Part shown: positions 1 through 5,554 of the stretch, piece by piece | How the letters are laid out: every line of letters starts with the position of its first letter | Position numbering within the stretch: the first letter of the stretch is position 1 | NCBI GenBank assembly: GCA_029058455.1 | Contig: JAIDXU010000227.1 | Location: 1 to 5,554 of the forward strand | Length of the DNA stretch: 5,554 nucleotides | Direction: 5' to 3' | DNA from: Paramuribaculum sp. | GTDB taxonomy: Bacteria; Bacteroidota; Bacteroidia; Bacteroidales; Muribaculaceae | Notes under the pieces: model-generated | The model's database searches: none | The model's input: the letters and a program-made list of their open reading frames with translations, nothing else | Told to the model about the DNA's origin: nothing | Made by a program: the position numbers and the translations under genes

Positions 1-1939
1 CCTTCCGCATTTCAGCGGCGATTTCGGTGAGCTTGCGGTCACGCTCGCCGGGATCAACGAGCTTGATGTGCATTGAAATGATGTGGGGGCCGTTGTCGGA
101 GAGTGAGGCAAAGGTGTTGTCGCTTGAGGCGGAGCCGGTGGTGTAGTTGAGAGTGCTTATTTCGGGATATTTCTCATTCCAGAGCTCTGCAAGCTGACGG
201 GCTGATTCGTTAGCTATTTCCACGCGGGTGCCAATCGGAAGCTCGAGACTCACACCGAGACGGCCGTCGTCGGCAGTGGGGATGAACTCGGTGCCCACCA
301 TGCGGAGCAGGAACAGCGAGCCTGTGAATATAAGCAGACAGGTGATGATGACTGTGCGTTTGTGTGACACCACGGTGTTGAGCAGACGGGCATATCCGTT
401 GTCAAAGGCGTCGAGGCCCTTGTTGATGGGAGTGAAGAAGATGGTGTAGAATTTGCCGTGTTTCACACCTTTGCGCAGCAATTGCGAGCAGAGCATTGGG
501 GTGAGCGAAAGGGCGCAGATGGTTGAAATGATCATCATTATACATACCATCCATCCGAGCTGCTGGAAGAGCACGCCGGTCATGCCGGTAACCATTGTGA
601 GGGGGAAGAATACCGCGAGAAGGGTGAGCGTAGAGGCGATAACCGATACGGCCACCTCATTGGTGCCGTGAACAGCCGCCTGTTTGGGATTGGAACCTCG
701 CTCGATGTGGGTAGTGACGTTTTCAAGCACCACAATCGCGTCGTCGACCACCATACCGATCGAAATCGAGAGCGCCGAGAGCGAGATGATGTTGAGCGAA
801 TTGCCGGTGACGGCGAGATAGATAAACGAGGCTATGAGCGAGATAGGAATGGTGATGGTGATGATAAGGGTGGCTCTCCATCGGCCGAGGAATGCAAACA
901 CCACGATCACCACGAACAGCAGCGCATAGAGCACGGTTTCAACCAGGGTGGCGATAGTGTTGCGGATATTGTCGGAGGTGTCGACAATGCTGCCGAGCTC
1001 AACGTCGGCGGGAAGTCGCTTCTGGAGGGAGGGGAGCATCTTCACCACCTTGTTGGAGATTTCAACCGAGTTGGCGCCGCTCTGTTTCTGAATCACGATC
1101 ATCGCGCCTTTCGAACCGTTGTTAAAGGTCTGCTGGGCGCGCTCCTCGAGTGAATCATCGATGGTGGCTACATCCTGAAGAAAGATGGATTTGCCGTTGG
1201 CAGTTCCCACCACGATCTTCGCCATTTCGTCGGAGTTGGAAAATTCGCCCTGCACACGCAGCGAATAGGTATCGCTGCCGATGTCGAAGGTACCGCCGGG
1301 AATATTGCGGTTTTCGGCGGCAATGATCTGCGAAATGCCTTCGATCGTGAGACCGTAGGCCTCGAGCTTCACGGGGTCGACATATATATGAATCTCACGT
1401 TTGGGAGCACCTGAGATCGACACCGAACCCACGCCCGACACACGGGCGAGAGGGTTTGCCACCGCATCGTCGAGAATTTTGTAGAGACCCGGCATACTCT
1501 CGGTGGCTTTGACCGACAGAAGCAGAATAGGAATCATGTCGGTTGAGAATTTGAATATCACCGGGTTTTCAGCATTGTCGGGCAGCGAGCTTTTGACCAT
1601 GTCGAGCTTGTCGCGCACGTCGTTGGTCAATACGTCGATGTCCTTGCCATATTCAAATTCAAGGGTTATCAGCGAAATGTTTTCGCGTGATTTCGAAGTT
1701 ATGTGTTTAAGGTCGTTGACCGAGTTAAGAATGTTCTCGAGCGGGCGGGTAACATTCTGCTCTATATCTGAGGCTGAGGCGCCCGAATATGCGGTCATCA
1801 CCATGATGGTGTTGGTCTCGATATCGGGATAGAGGTCGATAGGGAGGCGCGACAGCGAATACAGACCGAGAATCATCACTGCTACAAAGCAGAGAATTGT
1901 CATCACGGGTCGCTTGACGGCACTGGAATAAAGGCTCAT
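1..1939 (-). CDS. RND efflux transporter, AcrB/HAE1-like inner-membrane permease (partial, C-terminus beyond the window)
   Basis: This is the proton-driven inner-membrane pump of a tripartite efflux system. The frame is open from the ATG at 1939-1937 to the window edge: 646 codons of a family usually about 1,000-1,050 residues long. Visible in order are TM1 (about 12-30, followed by LPIDLYPDIE), the first periplasmic porter/docking region (about 31-330), TM2-TM6 (about 332-352, 357-377, 383-404, 429-452, 462-486), TM7 (about 529-547) and the start of the second periplasmic region (GTEFIPTADDGRLGVSLELP). TM4 carries GMVVDDAIVVLENV; Asp399 and Asp400 align with the proton-relay pair Asp407/Asp408 of AcrB. 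This doublet favours the drug/amphiphile (HAE1) class over CzcA-type metal pumps, which have a different TM4 pattern. The relay lysine of TM10 lies outside the window. The start sits 53 bp after the adaptor gene. No frameshift or stop was found. The substrate cannot be predicted. Confidence 0.96.
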   Translation of the reverse strand, partial: MSLYSSAVKRPVMTILCFVAVMILGLYSLSRLPIDLYPDIETNTIMVMTAYSGASASDIEQNVTRPLENILNSVNDLKHITSKSRENISLITLEFEYGKDIDVLTNDVRDKLDMVKSSLPDNAENPVIFKFSTDMIPILLLSVKATESMPGLYKILDDAVANPLARVSGVGSVSISGAPKREIHIYVDPVKLEAYGLTIEGISQIIAAENRNIPGGTFDIGSDTYSLRVQGEFSNSDEMAKIVVGTANGKSIFLQDVATIDDSLEERAQQTFNNGSKGAMIVIQKQSGANSVEISNKVVKMLPSLQKRLPADVELGSIVDTSDNIRNTIATLVETVLYALLFVVIVVFAFLGRWRATLIITITIPISLIASFIYLAVTGNSLNIISLSALSISIGMVVDDAIVVLENVTTHIERGSNPKQAAVHGTNEVAVSVIASTLTLLAVFFPLTMVTGMTGVLFQQLGWMVCIMMIISTICALSLTPMLCSQLLRKGVKHGKFYTIFFTPINKGLDAFDNGYARLLNTVVSHKRTVIITCLLIFTGSLFLLRMVGTEFIPTADDGRLGVSLELPIGTRVEIANESARQLAELWNEKYPEISTLNYTTGSASSDNTFASLSDNGPHIISMHIKLVDPGERDRKLTEIAAEMRK

Positions 1940-1992
1940 TTTCTAAGATATGATGATAATGAAGATTATTTTTGTAAAAATGGGGGGAGAGA

Positions 1993-3024
1993 TTATTTGT
2001 CTTTGAGAACTTCAACCTTTGAGCCGTCGATGAGGCGGGTCTGGCCGGTGATTACGATAAAGTCGTTGTCGTTAACACCCGAAAGAAGCTCGTAGGTGTC
2101 GCCGATACGCTGGCCGAGTTCCACCTTATTGTAGCTAACTGTCGAGTCGGCGGGATTGAACACATATACATATCTGTTGGCGGAGCCGCTCTGTTTCACA
2201 ACCGCGCGGTCGGACACGACAACATGGTTCGAGGTGCCGAAGTTGATATATACTCTGGCAAACATGCCGGGGAGAATACGGTTGTCGGTGTTGGGGATAG
2301 TCACCTCGACTGTGAATGTGCGGGTGGCGGGATCGATAGTGGGGTGAATGAGATATACCTTGCCGGGGAAGCGCTCGTCGCCGTAAACGTCGAAACTGAG
2401 GCTTACGTCCATGCCTTCATGCACTTTGGTAAATTCGCTCTCAGAGATATTTACGATAACCTTGAGGGGCTTGACCTGCTCAACGGTGAGAATGGGGAGA
2501 TTGCCGGTCATGTCGCCCGGATCATAGTTGCGGGCAGTCACCACGCCTGAGATAGGGGAGGTGAGAATGGTGTTTTCCTTAAGATTGTCATATTGGCGAC
2601 GAGCGGCTTCAAGCTCTGTGCGGGCATTGTCGACGGCCTGACGGGTGCCACCACCTATTTCAAGCAGTTTGGCGGCGCGATTATATTCACGTTCCATATT
2701 CTCGAGTCTCACTCTGAGCTGTTCGATCGAGGCGTCGTCGAGCACAACGAGAACTTCTCCGGCCGAGACCTTCGAGCCCACATCTACCTTGATTGACTTG
2801 ATTCGATTGGGAGTGGATGATGAGATATTGTTTGTCTTGAAAGCCTCGACGGTGGCTGTATATTCACCTGTGCGTGGCACTTCGGTGCTATGGGCTACGT
2901 CGAGTTCCACTACGGGTATCTCCTCAACTACAACAAGCTGTTCGTTTTTTGATTTCGAGCAGCTTCCGAGCATTAAGGCGGTAGAAACTGAGAGAATTGC
3001 TAAATTGGTAATTCGGTGTGACAT
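1993..3024 (-). CDS. RND pump periplasmic adaptor lipoprotein (AcrA/HlyD-like membrane fusion protein)
   Basis: This adaptor links the inner-membrane RND pump to the outer-membrane channel. It has 343 residues, slightly short for the family (about 350-400). Residues 1-21 form a lipoprotein signal peptide with lipobox LGSC, giving lipidated Cys22. The first half of the lipoyl-like domain is about 68-97 (IKSIKVDVGSKVSAGEVLVV), a Glu/Arg-rich alpha hairpin is about 99-152, and the second lipoyl half starts at TSPISGVVTARNYDPGD (155-171). The beta-barrel domain (about 185-263) includes the family-typical DPATRTFTVEV and ILPGMFARV. The membrane-proximal domain is about 266-340. The short hairpin suggests tip-to-tip contact with the outer-membrane factor, as in AcrA. 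The gene begins 53 bp after the outer-membrane factor gene, and the transporter gene starts 53 bp after its TAA. The start is supported by the signal peptide beginning at this Met. No Shine-Dalgarno sequence is evident, which is usual in Bacteroidota. Confidence 0.96.
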   Translation of the reverse strand: MSHRITNLAILSVSTALMLGSCSKSKNEQLVVVEEIPVVELDVAHSTEVPRTGEYTATVEAFKTNNISSSTPNRIKSIKVDVGSKVSAGEVLVVLDDASIEQLRVRLENMEREYNRAAKLLEIGGGTRQAVDNARTELEAARRQYDNLKENTILTSPISGVVTARNYDPGDMTGNLPILTVEQVKPLKVIVNISESEFTKVHEGMDVSLSFDVYGDERFPGKVYLIHPTIDPATRTFTVEVTIPNTDNRILPGMFARVYINFGTSNHVVVSDRAVVKQSGSANRYVYVFNPADSTVSYNKVELGQRIGDTYELLSGVNDNDFIVITGQTRLIDGSKVEVLKDK

Positions 3025-3077
3025 TATGTTGGAGTATTGTGATTATCGGGTTAATGGTTGGAGAATCGTGAGAGGAG

Positions 3078-4496
3078 TTACTTGCTTTCGTTGCCTACGA
3101 GATATTCAAGTTCGGAGAAGGCCACGAGATAGTTGTAGATAGCCTGAAGGCGGGCGAGTTTGGCCTGGGTGAGAGCCAGCTCGGAGTCACGCAGGTCGAG
3201 ATAGGTGGCAGCACCGAGATCGAAGCTTTCGCGGCTTATGCGGTAGGCCTCAGAAGCCTGCTCGACATTGAGGGCGCACGAACCGATCTGCTTGAGATTG
3301 AGCTGAATGTTTTTGAGCGAGATGTCGACCTGAGATGTGAGCGACTGTTTTAGATAGTCGCGTTGCCAAGCCAGTTGCTGTTGCTGTATCTGTGACTGCT
3401 TGACGGCATTATAGCGCTGTCCGCCCTGAAACAGAGGCACCGAGAGCGACAGACCGATCTGTGAATAAGGATTCCAGCGGAGATCCTTGAAGGGGGTGCC
3501 GTTTGACATTGAGGTCCAGTTGTAGTTGAACGCGAGTGAAAGCGTGGGCACGAACGCAAGCTTTGCTATTTTTGTGGCTTGTTTGAGCTGCAGTGACTGG
3601 ATGTCGAGCAGTTTGAGGTCGGTGTTGTTTTCAAGACCGAGATCGAGAGAGAGAAGTTTCTCGGCAAGCGAGCTTTCGAGCTCTTCGAGGCTCACGGGTG
3701 TTTTGACCGTGGTTGCGGCATCGATACCCATAAGTATGTTGAGTTGCAGACGGGCTTGTCTTACGGCGATGTCGGCCTGGGTGATCTGAGGCTCGATGTT
3801 GCGCATGGCCACTGCGGTGCGGAGAGTGTCAAATTCCGATGCCGTTCCGGTAAGCTCATATCTTAGTTTATATTGGCGGGCAGTGTAGGCGGCCATCTCA
3901 TAATTCTGCTGAATTACCCGGCGGGAATCTTCGGCGAAAATCAAGGTATAGTAGGCGGCCTTGACCTGGTTGGCGAGAGAGAGACGCGACTGACGCGCTT
4001 TTTCAACAGATTCGAGTATCTGGGTGTCGGAAAGTTTGAGCGAGGCCCAGAGCTGCGGAGCGATAAGGGGCAGACCGGCCGAAAAGCCCACCGAATATGT
4101 ATTGTCGAGACCTACTTTAATGCCTCCGTCGCCCGAAGAACTCGGCTTGGGGGATTCGGAATTATCGTCGGAGCCTTCGCTGCTTCCGCCTCCCATGCCT
4201 CCCATTCCGGAGAAGCTCATATACATGGTCTGTTTGGCCAATGTGCGGCCATAGTTGCCGTCAAAGCTAATGGTTGGAAATAATTTGCCGATGGTCGATT
4301 TCTTGTCATAATCCACGCGGGTGATTTCGATATCCGCGATCTTAATAGTAGGATTTGAATCAAGGGCGATTGCCAGACACTGGTCGAGAGTCAGGGTAAG
4401 GGAGTCGGTCGGTGCCGTTTGGGCGAAAGTTGCCGACCACGAAGCCAAAACAGCGACAGCCGCCGCGGTTACCCTATTGGTGGTGGTGATAATCAT
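3078..4496 (-). CDS. TolC-like outer-membrane factor of the RND efflux pump
   Basis: This is the outer-membrane exit duct, predicted to trimerise into a beta-barrel plus a periplasmic alpha-helical tunnel. It has 472 residues, normal for the outer-membrane efflux protein family. Residues 1-25 are a signal peptide with probable cleavage at TFA|QT, which supports the chosen ATG. The mature protein shows the internal duplication of the family. Repeat one runs from LTLDQCLAIALDSNP (about 35-49) and has a strand-loop-strand at about 76-146. Repeat two has the matching strands at about 315-356 (FVPTLSLAFNYNW, then IGLSLSVPLFQGGQR). Long helices lie at about 160-255 and 360-465, including the typical SFDLGAATYLDLRDSELAL stretch. 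A Gly/Met/Ser-rich, partly acidic insert (about 96-125) lies between the first two strands. It is the first gene of the pump operon, preceded by the promoter region at 4497-4615 and followed by the adaptor gene after 53 bp. Confidence 0.95.
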   Translation of the reverse strand: MIITTTNRVTAAAVAVLASWSATFAQTAPTDSLTLTLDQCLAIALDSNPTIKIADIEITRVDYDKKSTIGKLFPTISFDGNYGRTLAKQTMYMSFSGMGGMGGGSSEGSDDNSESPKPSSSGDGGIKVGLDNTYSVGFSAGLPLIAPQLWASLKLSDTQILESVEKARQSRLSLANQVKAAYYTLIFAEDSRRVIQQNYEMAAYTARQYKLRYELTGTASEFDTLRTAVAMRNIEPQITQADIAVRQARLQLNILMGIDAATTVKTPVSLEELESSLAEKLLSLDLGLENNTDLKLLDIQSLQLKQATKIAKLAFVPTLSLAFNYNWTSMSNGTPFKDLRWNPYSQIGLSLSVPLFQGGQRYNAVKQSQIQQQQLAWQRDYLKQSLTSQVDISLKNIQLNLKQIGSCALNVEQASEAYRISRESFDLGAATYLDLRDSELALTQAKLARLQAIYNYLVAFSELEYLVGNESK

Positions 4497-4497
4497 G

Positions 4498-4522
4498 AAA
4501 GTTTAAGTTCTGTGAAAACTTT
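4498..4522 (-). repeat. Inverted repeat in the leader next to the outer-membrane factor start codon
   Basis: On the minus strand AAAGTTT (4522-4516) and AAACTTT (4504-4498) are perfect reverse complements separated by 11 nt; the second arm ends one base before the ATG. A nested pair, AAGTT with AACTT, overlaps it. With one G-C pair the RNA hairpin would be weak. It could be an operator half-site pair, a weak structure near the ribosome site, or chance. Confidence 0.35.
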
Positions 4523-4571
4523 ATAAATCGTTATTTCTGTGTGGGAATGGAGAGTGTGATGAAATTTGGTT

Positions 4572-4579
4572 CAAAGTTA
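4572..4579 (-). promoter_or_regulatory. Candidate Bacteroidota -7 promoter element (TAACTTTG) for the efflux operon
   Basis: The minus strand reads TAACTTTG, an exact match to the TAnnTTTG -7 consensus of the Bacteroidota primary sigma factor. It lies 75 bp upstream of the outer-membrane factor ATG and downstream of the ilvA terminator, where a promoter is expected. The predicted leader is roughly 65-70 nt. I see no good TTTG -33 element at the usual spacing (about 4599-4605); the nearest T-run is at 4605-4609, about 25 bp upstream. The promoter may therefore be weak or activator-dependent. A 10 bp palindrome (TATTATAATA, 4582-4591) sits 2 bp upstream of the element. Confidence 0.6.
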
Positions 4580-4615
4580 TGTATTATAATAGTGATTTAT
4601 GGGAGAAAATCTATT

Positions 4616-4653
4616 AAAAAAGCAGAAATTCCGTCGGCAAACGGAATTTCTGC
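4616..4653 (-). terminator. Intrinsic (Rho-independent) terminator of ilvA
   Basis: On the minus strand, a perfect 13 bp stem (GCAGAAATTCCGT pairing with ACGGAATTTCTGC, at 4641-4653 and 4622-4634) closes a 6-nt loop (4635-4640). Six T follow at 4621-4616. It lies 67 bp after the ilvA stop codon and upstream of the pump promoter, so it should insulate the two transcripts. On the plus strand no T-run follows the stem, so it is directional. Confidence 0.92.
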
Positions 4654-4663
4654 GAAATTATTT

Positions 4664-4705
4664 CTGATTTATTCCAATCTCATGGGGTGGAAATTGGAAT
4701 TTCAG
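4664..4705 (-). repeat. Imperfect inverted repeat (hairpin) in the ilvA 3' UTR
   Basis: Two arms, ATTCCAAT (4671-4678) and ATTGGAAT (4693-4700), are exact reverse complements around a 14-nt loop. After an asymmetric internal loop (3 nt at 4668-4670 against 1 nt at 4701), CTGA (4664-4667) pairs with TCAG (4702-4705). It starts 15 bp past the ilvA stop codon and lies just ahead of the main terminator. No T-run follows on the minus strand, so it is not itself a typical terminator. It may be an mRNA 3' structure, or chance in an AT-rich spacer. Confidence 0.5.
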
Positions 4706-4720
4706 CCTATTTGTAACTGT

Positions 4721-5554
4721 TCAGGCCACTTCGAAACCGGCGCCGCGGAGGGCTTCCTTGATTTCATTGACGTGCTCTGTATTGCGGGTTTCAAGTTCGA
4801 TGTGAAGCTGACAACCGTTAATCTGGGTGTTAGAGTTATAGCGCTCGTGATTAACCGAGAGAATGTTGCCGCCTTTTTCGCCGATGATGTTACAGATTTC
4901 GGCGAGCTGACCGGGTTTGTCGGCGGTAGTGACTTCGAGAGTGCAGTCACGGCCGGCTTTCACCAATCCGCGGGTTACTACACGGTTGAGCGAAGTAACG
5001 TCGATGTTGCCGCCTGAAACGAGACATACAACCTTTTTACCTTTGACGGGTACTTTGTCGAACAATACGGCTGCCATAGGAACTGCACCGGCACCTTCCG
5101 AAACGAGTTTCTGTTTTTCGATGAGGAAGAGAATGGCGGCAGCGATTTCGTCATCGCTTACGGTAACAACTTTGTCGACATATTTCTGAACCATCTCATA
5201 GGTGTTTACACCCGGCTCCTTAACGGCAATACCGTCGGCAATGGTCGAAACGCTGTCGAGATGAATACGCTCGCCTTTCTTGACTGATTCTTCCATTGAG
5301 GGAGCGCCTTCAGCCTGCACACCATAGATCTTGATGTCGGGCTTGAGGGTCTTGAGGGTGAAAGCCACGCCGGCGATAAGACCGCCGCCACCGATAGGCA
5401 CAACGACAGCTTCAACATCGGGCATTTCTTCAAGGATTTCAAGGCCGATGGTGCCCTGACCTGCGATTACGAGGGGATCGTCGAAGGGGTGAACGAAAGT
5501 GTAGCCATGCTCTTTCTGAAGCTCGATAGCTTTGGCATAAGCGTCATCATAAAC
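4721..5554 (-). CDS. ilvA: Threonine ammonia-lyase (threonine dehydratase) with C-terminal ACT domain (partial, N-terminus beyond the window)
   Basis: This PLP enzyme deaminates L-threonine to 2-oxobutanoate and ammonia, the entry step to isoleucine synthesis. The C-terminal 277 residues plus the TGA are present; relatives of this form have about 400 residues, so roughly the first 125, including the PLP-binding lysine, lie outside. Numbering from the window edge, I see VHPFDDPLVIAGQGTIGLEI (21-40), the phosphate-binding loop PIGGGGLIAG (53-62), SEGAGAVP (152-159), and VSGGNID (179-185), whose serine normally contacts the PLP ring nitrogen. A single ACT domain follows at about 203-277 (CTLEVTTADKPGQLAEIC). 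One ACT domain on a short enzyme fits the ilvA/tdcB-like form common in Bacteroidota and differs from long E. coli IlvA, which has two ACT-like units. Ligand control by isoleucine or valine is plausible but cannot be seen. The alternative, serine dehydratase activity, cannot be excluded. The gene is separated from the pump operon by a terminator. Confidence 0.94.
   Translation of the reverse strand, partial: VYDDAYAKAIELQKEHGYTFVHPFDDPLVIAGQGTIGLEILEEMPDVEAVVVPIGGGGLIAGVAFTLKTLKPDIKIYGVQAEGAPSMEESVKKGERIHLDSVSTIADGIAVKEPGVNTYEMVQKYVDKVVTVSDDEIAAAILFLIEKQKLVSEGAGAVPMAAVLFDKVPVKGKKVVCLVSGGNIDVTSLNRVVTRGLVKAGRDCTLEVTTADKPGQLAEICNIIGEKGGNILSVNHERYNSNTQINGCQLHIELETRNTEHVNEIKEALRGAGFEVA

Noticed and set aside
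668..1153. A 161-codon open frame on the plus strand, opposite the RND transporter.
   Set aside because: It is antisense to a clear RND coding frame. Its predicted product is rich in His, Asp, Gly and Arg with no recognisable domain, as expected from the reverse complement of GC-biased codons.
1..1939. CzcA-type heavy-metal RND pump as an alternative identity.
   Set aside because: TM4 has the Asp-Asp pair in VVDDAIVVLENV, typical of HAE1 drug or amphiphile pumps; metal pumps have a different charged pattern there.
1940..1992. The adaptor-transporter spacer has the same length (53 bp) as the channel-adaptor spacer (3025-3077), suggesting a repeated element.
   Set aside because: The two sequences do not align beyond a short pyrimidine-rich start, and neither contains a stem-loop or promoter element, so the equal length looks like coincidence.
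1725..2015. A 96-codon minus-strand open frame bridging the adaptor and transporter genes.
   Set aside because: It overlaps the end of the adaptor and the start of the transporter in another frame, and lacks domain similarity. The transporter frame from 1939 is clearly the real one.
3873..4283. A 136-codon plus-strand open frame opposite the outer-membrane factor.
   Set aside because: The minus-strand frame carries a signal peptide and family motifs; this one has no recognisable features and is a codon-bias shadow.
4541..5017. A 158-codon plus-strand open frame that starts in the spacer and runs opposite ilvA.
   Set aside because: It reads through the terminator hairpin and then antisense to the conserved ACT domain. 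The product matches no family I know, and no plus-strand promoter is evident.

Overview
This window looks like ordinary core-type chromosome from a member of the Bacteroidota, most likely a gut Bacteroidales. I infer this from the protein style, a TAnnTTTG-type promoter element, the lack of clear Shine-Dalgarno sequences, and moderately GC-rich genes separated by AT-rich spacers. The exact genus cannot be fixed from this sequence; a Muribaculaceae-like organism is a guess. All four genes lie on the minus strand, so they read from right to left.

Right side (4721-5554): the C-terminal 277 residues of a PLP-dependent threonine ammonia-lyase (ilvA type) ending in an ACT domain. Its start lies outside the window. 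The 224 bp spacer (4497-4720) holds, in transcription order, an imperfect 3' UTR hairpin, a strong intrinsic terminator (perfect 13 bp stem followed by six T), a candidate promoter with a TAACTTTG element, and an AT-rich leader with a weak inverted repeat next to the next start codon.

Left side (1-4496): a three-gene operon for a tripartite efflux pump, in the order outer-membrane factor (TolC-like, 472 aa), periplasmic adaptor lipoprotein (AcrA/HlyD-like, 343 aa), and inner-membrane RND transporter (AcrB/HAE1-like, first 646 residues; the rest runs off the left edge). Both internal spacers are 53 bp and contain no terminator or promoter I can recognise, so one transcript is likely. The transporter would take substrates from the inner membrane or periplasm using the proton gradient, the adaptor would bridge, and the outer-membrane factor would form the exit duct. 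The substrate cannot be read from the sequence, and no regulator gene is in view.

I found no RNA genes, mobile elements, CRISPR arrays or evidence of a new system. The points worth a second look are small: a Gly/Met/Ser-rich acidic loop in the outer-membrane factor, the 3' UTR structure after ilvA, and dyad sequences around the pump promoter and start codon.
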